Below are positions 47,119-58,500 of a DNA stretch of 64,000 bases, piece after piece. A program made the position numbers and the translations under genes. The notes below the pieces were generated by a model. The model was not told the origin of the DNA. It did no database searches and was given only the letters and a program-made list of their open reading frames with translations. Each line of letters begins with the position of its first letter. Within the stretch, counting starts at the first letter, position 1. The DNA is from Rotaria macrura (taxonomy: Eukaryota; Rotifera; Eurotatoria; Philodinida; Philodinidae). The stretch is from contig OENT01000659.1 in assembly GCA_900239685.1 (NCBI GenBank), positions 1-64,000 of the forward strand. Direction: 5' to 3'.

Positions 47119-47372
47119 TACCCAGGTCGAACGATACGGACCGTTGAGTGACGCAGTTACACGGACCGTAACATCATTAAAATGGAGCCGTATACGGCCG
47201 TATTTTCACAGAATACGGCTGCGTATACGGTACTATTTCTGGGCACAGTAATAAAGGATCGTATACTGTGAAAATACGGCCGTGTACGGCCCTATTTTAA
47301 TGATGTTATGGTCCGTATAACTGCGTCCACTCAACGGTCCGTAACGGATATCCGTTTTGATTGACCTGGGTA
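47119..47372. mobile_element. TA-flanked palindromic MITE, copy D
   Basis: TA CCCAGGTCGA (47119 on) and TTGACCTGGG TA (to 47372) are bounded by TA. The 250-bp interior is one long inverted repeat (ACGGACCGTTGAGTG mirrored by CACTCAACGGTCCGT; TAACATCATTAAAAT mirrored by ATTTTAATGATGTTA) with CGTATACGG and CGGCCGTAT words. It is nested in the 2.5-kb hAT-like element. Confidence 0.8.
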
Positions 47373-47658
47373 GTTTTACACGCTGGTGCCGACGGAGTTG
47401 AAATTTTTTGAATTAAAAATGTTTAAAAAGTAGTAAGGAATTTGAGTATGCTGTCAAGTTTATTTTCAAAATATGATTTTTTTATTTCATAGGAGAAAAA
47501 TATTTTGACACGAGAATAATAAACTATTTGCTTCTTCGTCAATTTGTTTCAAATTGTATTGTAATGTAATAGCATAAAAATCTGTTTGTAAATCCGTTGC
47601 AAAATTCTATATAAATAGCATACAACTCTTTTGAAAAAATATTGACCAAACTCAAGAA

Positions 47659-48285
47659 TAGGGTTGCGACAGCACCAGCTCCAGCTCTTTAGAGCAGGAN
47701 NNNNNNNNNNNNNNNNNNNNNNNNNNNNNNNNNNNNNNNNNNNNNNNNNNNNNNNNNNNNNNNNNNNNNNNNNNNNNNNNNNNNNNNNNNNNNNNNNNNN
47801 NNNNNNNNNNNNNNNNNNNNNNNNNNNNNNNNNNNNNNNNNNNNNNNNNNNNNNNNNNNNNNNNNNNNNNNNNNNNNNNNNNNNNNNNNNNNNNNNNNNN
47901 NNNNNNNNNNNNNNNNNNNNNNNNNNNNNNNNNNNNNNNNNNNNNNNNNNNNNNNNNNNNNNNNNNNNNNNNNNNNNNNNNNNNNNNNNNNNNNNNNNNN
48001 NNNNNNNNNNNNNNNNNNNNNNNNNNNNNNNNNNNNNNNNNNNNNNNNNNNNNNNNNNNNNNNNNNNNNNNNNNNNNNNNNNNNNNNNNNNNNNNNNNNN
48101 NNNNNNNNNNNNNNNNNNNNNNNNNNNNNNNNNNNNNNNNNNNNNNNNNAGAGTTATGGGATCTGGTGTTGTTCGGAAGATCAGCTCCTTTTCCTTAGAG
48201 CTGTTGTTGATCTCCTGCTCTAAAGAGCTGGAGCTGTACTACTAGCTCGAGCTCCTAGAGCTAAGCTGGAGCTGTCAAATGCCTA
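47659..48285. mobile_element. Nested element with CAGCTCC/GGAGCTG palindromic ends, interrupted by gap
   Basis: The left end TAGGGTTGCGACAGCACCAGC mirrors the right end GCTGGAGCTGTCAAATGCCTA. Inside, CTCCAGCTCTTTAGAGCAGGA at the gap's left edge is mirrored by TCCTGCTCTAAAGAGCTGGAG at 48212-48233. The interior is rich in AGAGCT and GAGCTC. The flanks do not give a clean duplication, so the ends are tentative. Confidence 0.55.
47700..48149. other. Assembly gap (450 N)
   Basis: A run of N only. It sits inside a palindromic element, which is the likely cause of the assembly failure. Confidence 0.99.
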
Positions 48286-48579
48286 CATGTGAAAAGCTAG
48301 AAAAAACGATGCCTTGGAGAAACTGCCATTATATTAAAATGTGTCGAATTCTTATATAATTATCAAATAATAGAGAGCTAACTTATGTGAACAAAACTCA
48401 AAAATTATCTACTCTGTAAAAAAGTGATAGACTAACCTTTTCCAAGTTGATTCAATATTTTTCACTTTTACCTAAACTATAGGCATATCTAGATGCTATT
48501 TGATGACTTTTTTTATAAGATTCGATGAGTTTTTCTTAGTTTCAAAGAAATTTGATCAACACTAGGAAATTAAAGCCAG

Positions 48580-48870
48580 CTCAATACCGATTCTGATTCC
48601 GATTCCAACCGATTCTGATCGACTCTGACCGATTCCGATTCCGACCGATTCCGACCGATTCCGATTCCAACCGATTCCGACCGATTCCGATTCTAACCGA
48701 TTCCGATTCCGATTCCAACCGATTCCGACCGATTCCGACCGATTCCAACCGATTCCGACCGATTCCGATTCTAACCGATTCCGATTCCGACCAATTCCGA
48801 TTCTAACCGATTCCGACCGATTCCGAGTCAAGAATCGAATCGGAATCGGTTGGGATCGGAATCGGTGCAT
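48580..48870 (-). repeat. Right terminal CCGATTCC array
   Basis: About 280 bp of CCGATTCCGA/CCGATTCTAA units, the inverted counterpart of the left array but about twice as long, so the array sizes have diverged since insertion. It produces a spurious open frame of Ser/Val/Gly/Ile repeats. Confidence 0.8.
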
Positions 48871-48951
48871 CCCTACAAGTAAATAATGCTCGATATATGT
48901 ACTTCGCCTTTCAGTGAGCTCTCTCAAAGAATATGCATGTATGTGTACAGC

Positions 48952-50190
48952 TTACATTGTCATAGAACCGAATTTTCAATACGATCGTTTCTCACGATAG
49001 AAAATTAAAGAATCCAAAGGTTTCGAAATGATCATCGAAGGCACATAGCTTTCTTCTCGATTAATTTCAAACTTGAAATAATGATTTCTTACAGTGGTCT
49101 CCTTTCTTTCAGGATTCTGCAAAATGAAACTTTAGAATAGATGCATCTCAACACGCTGAACGAAAAGAATCAATTTAGATTCAAAGTTACCAAGTGCTTC
49201 CTACTACAAAATATTGAGTTTAGAAAAAGTGAATAGGTGTGACTTAGGTATATATGCACAGCTTTTACTCACTTTCAGAGCATGAAAAAATCGTTCATTC
49301 TGTAATACCGATCATTCGATACAGTGAACTATTGGATTTCACCTGAAAGTAGGTGCTTGTATCAAAAGAGCGTTCTATAAATGTGTCCAATCTTATCTTG
49401 ACGAATTTTCCAAGATACTGCGATTTTTTGGTGATAGAGAAAACAGTGACAAATTCTTCTAATTTATATTTTATCTTTGATTTCGTATATAATATTCTCC
49501 AACTAAAAGTGAACTCCTTTATTCCTTTTGCATGCTAATGCAGACTGAGAGAAGAAAAGACCGAGATTAGTGAGGCTACATTAAAAAACTTGAATCGAAA
49601 TCCCTCCGTGCGTCGAAATGAGACACATGAAAACAATCGTAAAATAGGATGTGTGGATGAAATAGAAAAGCGTCAAAATTATTCGCAAATCCATCCCAAA
49701 ACCCACACCACACCGTTTCATCTCCTCTGATAATCTATGAGTTCAATTAATACATACAAAAGATGGAATTATAAGACTAAAATTGAATAAACTAAATCCT
49801 AACGAATCGTAAACAAGTGGTGATGTCCGATGATTCATATTGTTATCAGTTAACTTGCTCACGTTTCATATGTTTCAAGTGGGTACTAAAATTTTGTTGA
49901 CTTGAAAGATTCTAATCTTCGAATAGATCTGCATGAAGTACAATAGTCGAATCTGTTAGATGAGATAAAGTTGAAGTTAAGAATAACTTCATTTTTTTCA
50001 CGTTCTATAATTGTCGTCTCTGAGTAGATGAACATCGAAAAAACAGCCATCGTTGATCGTTCATTTTGAATGATGATAAAATAAATAACAATCATGTTGT
50101 ATTTCATTCTTATTAGGTTTCACTAATGCTCTAAGAGTTACTATATACAAGACAGTCATGATGTGTATTCGTTTTATTAACAAATATAAT
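48952..50190. other. Intergenic, nothing recognised
   Basis: No supported gene. The last about 25 bases carry the minus-strand polyadenylation signal of the next gene. Confidence 0.5.
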
Positions 50191-50649
50191 TTAAAGAAAA
50201 AAAGAATTCATGGAAATATCTGTTTGAGATCTGTACGATACAACATTGCATCGTTGTGAAAGTTTCCTTTTCAATTGTTCGATTAAAATAAGTTTATACT
50301 CTTCGTATTGTTTTCGAATAGCATCTTCATAAACTTGTCTATCGTCATCAATTAATGAATGAAGTATTGCTAATTGTTCATTATTCAATAGAGGTAAACA
50401 TGGAAGAAATGAATTTAAATCTAATGTAAGTAAAGAAAACTCGTTCTGATTGGAATTGCCTTGTGAACAAACGAGACAAGGCATTGAACGAGACATATTA
50501 ACAAGAAATTGTTTCGTCGGTTTCCGTTGACCATATAACCAATATGAGAAATAATTATCAACTATTGTTGGAATAACAGATTGTTTAATCCCCATCATAA
50601 TGCCAGCAGCTACGTTAGAACGGACAAGACGATAATCCGCTGGTTGCAT
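50191..50649 (-). CDS. Unidentified protein, probable terminal exon
   Basis: 152 codons from ATG 50649 to the stop at 50191-50193, followed on the minus strand by TTAATAAAACG as polyadenylation signal. The frame stays open upstream of the ATG for about 20 codons (IVLSEED before M), so this may be the last exon of a longer gene. Visible features: NYFSYWLYGQRKPTKQFLVN, a CLVC pair, a Leu-rich stretch (LLTLDLNSFLPCLPLL) and a helical charged region (DAIRKQYEEYKLILIEQLKR). No family recognised. Confidence 0.5.
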   Translation of the reverse strand: MQPADYRLVRSNVAAGIMMGIKQSVIPTIVDNYFSYWLYGQRKPTKQFLVNMSRSMPCLVCSQGNSNQNEFSLLTLDLNSFLPCLPLLNNEQLAILHSLIDDDRQVYEDAIRKQYEEYKLILIEQLKRKLSQRCNVVSYRSQTDISMNSFFL

Positions 50650-52737
50650 ATCTTCTTCTGATAGAACAATAATTTGTCTTATCTTTTTATAGATCTGCTG
50701 TATCTTTAATCGATTTAATCATTTGACATGAATATGTAATGTAAGGAATGTCAAAGAAACAACAGATGATTTCTCATCATTGTTTTCAATTGAAAATGAA
50801 TGAAAAAGAAAAGAAAACAAGGACAACATGCTGTTGAGAGATTTAACTAGATCAATGTCTTGAAATTCTCTTCTATGATCATCAATTACAGGATCCAATT
50901 TATTGCCTTGTGTGGGTGTGACTGTGTGAAAATAATTCTATTGTCGATAGTATTTACTGAAACACTATAATCATCAGTGATCTGCCAATGAAGTTTACAA
51001 TTATTCAATTATAAATCTCGCGGCTAATTTCTACATGAGTAAATCGACAGAGCAGACGTCATATTGATGTTGTTTTTAATGACATATAATTGAAGCAAAA
51101 CAAGTTCTATAGGATCAAGTGGTGTAAAACACGGGTCACGTCGATATGTATATAGATATAGAAATAAGAGTTGTAATCTATCATTGTAATTACTCAGTAC
51201 TGTGACATATGTTGATAATTGAAGAGATTAGAAGGAAGAGAATGCCATCACCGAAATTGTTTCATTTATTGTTTTCAATCTCGTGAAAATATGGGACGTG
51301 ATTATAAATAATAGATAAAAGAAACTCACAATATCAAAATCAGTTGTGTGATCGGCTCTTCTTCTAGTAGGGTTTTGTCGAGTTTTCTTTTTCTACATTC
51401 CCTCGTTCCTATTAGTAGTAAAAGAACGCAAAAAGATATAAAGGCCAAAAAGAAACGATTTCTAGATAGACTATATGAATAGACTTTCTATTTGTTATTT
51501 GGTAAGAGAACGCTACTGGTTTTTGCTTGATGCTTTTATCAGTTGGCACGAATACAACAGCGACGTATGCATCAACATTTCCTCGTTGTTTCATTCTTAC
51601 TTTGGTATGTTTTAACTCGGACGAATATTCTCGCCTCGTGATTCGCCTTCATTGAAAATTAAAGCGAAGAAAAAAGTAAGTTCAGCCCAATAATTGTCAC
51701 ATATTTTATCTATGATTGAATGAAATGATATAGTTTTATATTGTGTTAATTAATTTGTTTGAATCAATCGTCGATTGTTTGCTGCGTTCTTTCTTCTTTC
51801 TTTCTTCGCTTGCGTCATCATCGTGATAAAAAGAAAGAGAGAATCGTTGAGGGACGACCTTCTCTTCTTTCGTTTTATCGATATGTATATATAACTTGAC
51901 AAGTGTCAACAGACTGATGTCGTACGACTGAATGCGCAATCCATAGATATTTCTTTTCGTCAATTATTATTATTGTAAAGCAATCGAATCATCTGTATCT
52001 TTAATGATCATGCAACAGACACGTATATGTATTTGTTTATCAATACAGAATATATGGAACAGACAGTTTGACTAGTTGGAAAAAATCTGTAAAACATCTG
52101 TATGAAGGATGTCTGTCGGACGATTTTATAAATAAGGTAAAATATCATTGACTCACTCCGGGCTATGCTTCTCCCTTGATTAGATTGACTTAAGTATTGA
52201 TTTGTACGATCGATTTTGCTCGCTGATTTGATTATTACTCATCTATGAAACAGAAGTATTTACTAATTCGTTGAAAAGCTAGATGAGGTATTTTTCTCCT
52301 ATAATTTATCCTCAGTTGACAGATTCTAATGAATAAACGATGTTATTCAGTCGTAGAAATGTCAAGAGATAATTATCCTAGTTAAACATTTCTTTTCAAT
52401 CATGCTCGATGCATTACTTCAAGGAATATTGATCGAACTAAATTTCTCTCGAATAACATGTTTAACAGCCGAATATCGGACTAAGATTCTCATTTTATCA
52501 GATTAATATGATTTCTTTCTAAATATAAAAAATGCTTTTGACATCTGTATTGACCATTATCTTGTTATGAATACCTTGAAGATAGAAATGATAACATCGA
52601 TTGATATTGAAATAGTATACTCGAATAATCTTTGTTAAAAGCGACAATGATATAATCATTGAAGTAATTGTATACCGTATTTCAACATAGCGGACAGAAT
52701 AGATTGAATCGAAGGGCATTTTCAAATCGAAATTTAC

Positions 52738-52758
52738 TGTGTGTGTGTGTGTGTGTGT
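52738..52758. repeat. TG microsatellite
   Basis: About ten TG units. Confidence 0.95.
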
Positions 52759-53100
52759 TTTGAATATGTAAGTCAATCTCAGTCGCATGGAGATTATCGA
52801 CAATATAACACTTCAAATTAGAGTAATTGGAGGAGGAACGCTTGTATGTTTTGTTAATATATCGAATCGAATTTCTCTTCTGCCGATGAAACAGGTGATA
52901 GAAAAGTTATGTTGATGCAATGAAGGTCAATGGGACTTTTAGAAAAAAAAAGTTTACATTATGATTGTTTAACAAGGGAAATGGCAGCGAGAATTTCCTT
53001 TTCTATTGAAAAAGAATTTAAAAAAATATTAAAGAGAGTGACTCTTGTTTACATTCGGCTATAAGCGGCTAATAGCAGAGTGAAAGGAAGCAATTTGGCT

Positions 53101-53122
53101 TATATATATATATATATATATA
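53101..53122. repeat. TA microsatellite
   Basis: Eleven TA units about 320 bases upstream of the LRR-like gene. Confidence 0.95.
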
Positions 53123-53446
53123 GATATTACACATCTGTAGAGTCTTCGATAGTTCTATGCTGTTGGTAGAGGAGTCATTTGCGTTAGTCTCAGCTGGAGT
53201 AATTCAGAAGCCGAGCATCTTAAACACACAAGTAAACTTCTCAAAATTCTAGAAAAGATTCTTCAACAGAGTTTTACATTGCGAGTGACGAGTTTGTCAA
53301 AGCGTCAGAATGAATTGTATGATGATGAAGAAATGAAAAACGTTCGAGAAAAATATTTTCAACCTGTGATCTGTTAAATATTTATCGTAGATGATATTCT
53401 TGCTGTCAACGATTGCAAAACACATGTATTATTGTCGAATGTTTTA

Positions 53447-55509
53447 ATGTTTAGAATGAAAATAATTGAATTATATTCGTATTTATTGATTTTATTCTTA
53501 ACATTACTAATATTTCCATTAGTATATTCCTCAACAGCGTGTTCAATATTTCCTTCACTTAATTGTTCATGTTTTCAATCAAACGACGATTTGAATTCAA
53601 GTTCAAATATAAAAATTTATTCGCATTTATATTGCCAGGGAAATTCTTTAACTGGAGAAACTTTTCAATCTCCGTTTGGTTCTGATTTTAACCATCAAAA
53701 TCGTTTTCATACTGTTTCAATTCAATTTTCTAATGAAGGTCGTTTCGAAGTTCACCCGCACCAATTCGATTCTTTAGCGATGTTATTCTCTCAAACAGAT
53801 ACAAATGCACAAATCGATGTTTTTCTTCGATTTAACGGATTTAGTCATATTAAATTTCATGAGAATTCCTTGGGTTCGACTATATTTCAGCAAAGACCTC
53901 AAAATAAACGCCTATGGTTACATCTTATTCCAATGAGACTTAATCTAACACAGGTAATAGTTGAGTATCGTCTATTTGTTGTTGTTGTTGTGCTTAACGA
54001 AACAAAGTTTTATTCGGTATAGATCGAACTCGAAGATAATTCTACAATAATTGAAGATCAATTTAGTTTTTCGTCGAACTGTTTTTCTGGTTTAAAAGTT
54101 TCACAATTCACAATATTTATTCACACATTGAGATATCGTTTTCCCTCATTAAATGCATTCGAAAACATATTCAACAATACAAATATTGGCGAACTTCATT
54201 TTCACGGATCCATCATTCGTCCAAGTTTATCTTTGTCGGGGCAAAAATTTAGAGGTCTCGTTCGATCCTTGACACTTCATCGACATGTTGATACCATTGA
54301 TGCGGACACTTTTCCATACTATTCTCATGCCTACTCTTATACGATTCATTCGATTCAAGCGCATTCAATGAATCTTAGTTCATTTATACCGTTGCACAGA
54401 AATCTACGAGGATTGGAGATCTTGAAGCCACGTTTCGAAATTTCCATCAATCAATTTCTCCCAACATTGGATTCGTTGAGCATAGATGTTGAAAATTTAA
54501 ATGAAAAAACGCTCTTCGCAGCTCGTCATATCTATAATCTAAAGTTAGGCTCATCGCTTCGTACGATTGATCCCGAAATATATCCATTATTGTCACAGCG
54601 ACTACATCATTTAGATTTAGTTGATATTGAATTATCTCAAATGATATCCGAATCACGTTGTCATCTTATCAAATATCTTTCAAAGAACTATAAACATCGG
54701 ATGAATATCATTTTACCTCGACTTGAAAACTTAACGGAATGCGATTGTGCGCGACTGTTTATTAATCATCTTCAATTAAATCAAAATCCAAAGGCAAATT
54801 ATAATTTTTCAGCCTGCTCACAATTGTGCTATTTGAACGATTGTCCGACAATTAGTGAATATTTTAAAGATGTTTATCCTTTAATTAACAACGAGTATAA
54901 ACTAGATCATAGTCCGAATGGAACGATTAATGATCGAAATAATTCCAATACTCATTTATCATCGGTTGATATTGTTTCTGATTTAGTTGATGTTGATATG
55001 ATGGGATTTCTTATGAATCAAACTGATGATCAAGAAAGAAATCTAACACGGAAGTAAATACATTTTTAAGTTAAGAAAAATCGATTTTCTATTCATTTAC
55101 TATTATTAGATCATCTACAACGACATTAGCGACGCTGATCAATTCTGTTAAAGATAATATATCTGCCATCGAAAATATTCAAGAGTTCGATGATGTAGTG
55201 GCTTATGTGACACCTAACTTCTATGAACCGCAGGATGAGCAAATTGATTCAACAATCAAATTTGTTGAGCCTTTTGTAAATCAAATCGATACAACAACAA
55301 TGTTTTTCGAACCGTTGGATGATCCAATTATCGAGCAAATCACAGAAACATCGGAAACTAGTCCAAATCAACGTTCTTTTTCATGGCTTTTGTTGTTAGT
55401 CGGCATCGGCCTTGTTCTTCTTCTTCTAATTATCATCGTTGTTCTTGTTATTCGCTTTCGACAAAATCGAACACAACGCTATTTTAAACCTTTACCAGAA
55501 TACGTTTAG
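53447..55509 (+). CDS. Secreted type I membrane protein with LRR-like ectodomain
   Basis: Three exons (53447-53953, 54023-55053, 55110-55509) with introns of 69 and 56 bp; phases agree, giving 645 residues. Starts at ATG 53447 or 53456. The signal peptide is MKIIELYSYLLILFLTLLIF with cleavage near VYSS. An N-terminal Cys cluster (ACSIFPSLNCSC...LYC) resembles LRRNT. It is followed by irregular leucine-rich units (LRGLEILKP, LPTLDSLSIDVENL, IYNLKLGSSL, LHHLDLVDIEL) and a C-terminal Cys cluster (CDCARLFINHL...CSQLCYLNDC) like LRRCT. A Ser/Thr/acidic stalk follows, then one transmembrane helix (WLLLLVGIGLVLLLLIIIVV) and a short basic tail ending LPEYV. Many N-glycosylation sites (NNT, NLS, NRT-type) are present. 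AATAAA lies near 55694. Likely a cell-surface recognition or adhesion protein; ligand unknown. Confidence 0.82.
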
Positions 55510-58500
55510 ATTAGAAGACACGCGCAATTTTTGCAATGAAACGAGTCATGAGCATTGTGATCGTCCTTCTTTTTCATTTTTCTTTTGTTTTCGAAGAAAA
55601 AAAATTATCTACTCTATTCATTTGTATCCGTGGAAGATCAAGAAAATAATTGATCTATCGTCGCTAAATCTTTTTTGACAATTTTATACGAACAATAAAA
55701 CATCTTTGCTTGGGAACCTTGAATGAAATTATAAACGTGGGATAGATGAACATTTTAGAAAAGTTGCAGAACAATCGAATACTGTGTCATAATTATGAAT
55801 GAACTATTGATCGTTCTACGTTCTTTCTTCCTTTCAAATAGTATTGTATTCAAGGATAATAATACAATAATTAAAATGATATTTCGTCAAAATAGTCTCG
55901 AATATAATTCTCGCGAAAATATAAAATAAAAAAAGAATATCCTTTTCATATCTCTTGAAATGAGAAAGTCTGTCGATTTTTTGTTTTCATCGAAATAGAA
56001 ATAACCGATCGATTTATGCGTCAACGTCTTTTGCGCATGGTCGACTTCATAAACAACGTGTTCAAAAGTTGATGTAACAGTTTTCATTTCATGTCTGATA
56101 AATATTCATACTAAAATATTCAAAATGTTGTGTTTTGATCGAGTAAAGATATGTTAATTACTAGTCTATCGAACAAATATTTGTATACATACATTCATTT
56201 ATTTATACACTAGAAGAGATAGACATCCTTATTTTTCATAGTTTTCTTTAGACGTGTTGTCATTCTTCTTTCCTTTCTGTGGGTATTGTAAAGGACACGC
56301 AATCTCGTGTATTCATCATCTTCTCCTTTGTCTCGTTATTTAACTACATAGATTACTTAATGCGTTCTTTTCTTGCCTCGCTCTCTTCTACTATATATAG
56401 AACTAAAAGAACGAGTAGAGTAATAATATTACCTTGAAGACAATCGAAGCCAAATTGAGTTTATCCGTCAAAAACAACCGCATATGTACAAACACACAAG
56501 AAACGACATCTGTTTCGTAATCGAGCAAATCTCTTCAGTCCGCAACTAAGAACGAAGAAATGACTTAAAATTCACAAATTAATAGGATGAATTCGTCAAT
56601 AGATTAGTACGTAGCGTATTAACGAAACAGTATTTTCATTCAATAGTATACCAGGATTTTAGCGCTGATTAGTATATTCATGTTTAATAGGAAGACATAT
56701 CGTAGATTTAATTCTTTCGATTTAGGCATCAAAAATAGAAAAATAAATTTTTTGAAATTCGTAAGAAGTAACATAGGATTACGTTAGCGTTTTCGCTGTT
56801 CTTTCGCTTGCACTGACTCCTCTTTCATTCTTTAACGTTAGACATAGTTTTGACATATTTATAAATGATAAACTTACATGTTCCATTCGTAAATATTTTT
56901 AATTTACTTGATATTAAGAAAATATTATCTGGTGAAGAAATCGCTCGTTACAAGATCGAATAGAACGGCTCATTCTTTATCCATTCATTTGACTAATAAC
57001 ACGTAAAACATCTCACTCAAAAATGTAGGTCTTTCGATAGTTCTCTGACAGAAGCCAAAATATCATACACAAAAATATTGATGTACCATAAAGTCACTGA
57101 TTTTCCTGCTGTTTGAATCTTACTCTAATATATTTGATTCTCATCCGTATGCCATAACCTTAGTTCTATCCGCCCACAAATCTAGGCGATTGAATGATGA
57201 TCAAAAGTAGTTCATAAGAAATTCATCGAAACTAATGCAGCTATTGTCAATACAGAAACCGTACAGAATACTCGTCTTACGTTTATCTCTTTTTCGTGAC
57301 ATTCTCATTTTATACCCTACATGATATGCCTTCTTCTTGTTCTTAGGTGTCATCCTCGACGAGAACAATGTACCTATATGTTATGTACTTTGACCTTGAC
57401 TCGAAAACTCAGATAATAAATGTCGTTTAGTTTCCTAGAAATTAACATACGGCAACATATACGTATAACGATGATGTACTGCAGAAAACAATGTCTGTCC
57501 ATTGATATGATACCAATCTCATCGTTTTGTGGTATGCCCTATAGGTAAATAGGAAACTAATCGAAAATTTGAGATTGTAGAGCATCGGCACTTGACATTG
57601 GTTTGATATTATCGTTTGAATAAATTGTCTACAACATTATTTGCTTGCGCATATTTTATAAACTTTTACAATTCAACGTCTATTCTATTAGTTATTCACT
57701 ATCAAAGTATTTTTTTCTAATATGATATGTATGAATCATTGTACTGGTGTCACCGATGGCTATAATGTCTTTTTTTCGATTCCAACATACATAAAAGCCA
57801 TAAAAATAAAATTACTGCTGTCCGAAGTGTTTTTTTCTGACGTGTTGTTTTGTTTGCATGTAATTTTAGATTTCATGTTTTAGTTTTCACTCGGTTCAAT
57901 TCAAAGACATGTGTTTTAATGATTAGATTTCTTTTAAATCTCAACATAAGACAATATGTTTCGACAAGCTAACTAATTTGTTAATCTATTTGTATTTTGA
58001 AATGAATGAAATGATAACCGATTGGATTCAATATCGACCAGAGGATGAATCTTAACAACAAACAATCGATCTGAAAAATAGAGGAAGTTTGTTCTTTTAT
58101 CACACAATGCATTTCTTCTAACAAAAAGAAAAGAAACTTAAAATCCATCAGTACTAAAAAAATCGTCAATGGTACTTTAGATCGTTGATTGACATCTTTT
58201 TACTAGCATATATAAGAGATTGAATGTTAAATTTCTGCTTTATGGTAAAGTCTCTTAGCTATACTTTTCAATCTTCAAGGTATCAAACGAACTAGTATTT
58301 TGATTTACATCATAGTATCCAAGCAAAAAGTTCACTCTTATATGATCACGATGACGAAAGATGAAATCTTTTCGATGATTACTATCCGTATAGAGAGATT
58401 CTTAAAAGCGTCATATTTCTTGTCTTCGAAAATGTATGCAGAGAGAATGCATTGAACTGGTAAGTGTGTCCTAAAATAAAGTCATTGTACTGTTTTGACG

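Larger units (their letters stand above)
46380..48875. mobile_element. hAT-like foldback element inserted in the TGT-like gene
   Basis: Termini are TAGGGATGCAACAATTCCG (46380 on) and CGGAATCGGTGCATCCCTA (to 48875), flanked by identical CAAGTAAA at 46372-46379 and 48876-48883: a perfect 8-bp target duplication. Each end carries an array of GGAATCGG words (46383-46520; inverted at 48580-48860). Next come longer inverted arms: AGTCATCAAATAGCATCTAGATAT at 46945-46970 is mirrored near 48485-48510. The total length of 2496 bp includes a 450-bp gap and two nested insertions. No transposase seen. Confidence 0.9.
46076..48951 (-). pseudogene. Queuine tRNA-ribosyltransferase-like gene fragment split by a transposon
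   Basis: Minus strand: 48951-48876 encodes ELTERRSTYIEHYLL. Removing the inserted element and one 8-bp copy continues in frame into 46379-46076 (DAVDQHLGCGVALVF, then HPTLTHIHTRPHSEVTH). The last third reads CRITKSRVGRLEL, then IETPVFMPVG and QGTLKGLT, the N-terminal signature of the eukaryotic/bacterial TGT family (QTRT1-type), which exchanges guanine-34 for queuine in tRNA. It then degenerates: the expected linker before CRI is missing and TGA follows NT where the family has NTYHL. The catalytic Asp region is absent. The about 80 residues upstream of the TGT signature are unidentified and may come from another gene. A dead fragment; intact paralogues may exist elsewhere. Confidence 0.6.
50650..53446. 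other. Intergenic with microsatellites
   Basis: No gene. Contains a TG repeat (52738-52758) and a TA repeat (53101-53122). Short frames at 51412-51594 and 51736-51963 (-) are unsupported. Confidence 0.5.

Noticed and set aside
47664-48245. 193-codon frame across the gap
   Set aside because: Mostly unknown residues; both ends are palindromic transposon sequence.
48562-48927. 121-codon Arg/Ser/Gly/Ile repeat protein
   Set aside because: Translation of the CCGATTCC array; only its first about 16 residues belong to the split TGT-like gene.
50900-50935. Telomere-like TGTGGG motifs
   Set aside because: Only a few irregular TGTG/GGG words, not a tandem array.
54447-54656. Minus-strand frame in the LRR-like gene
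   Set aside because: Antisense shadow of exon 2.
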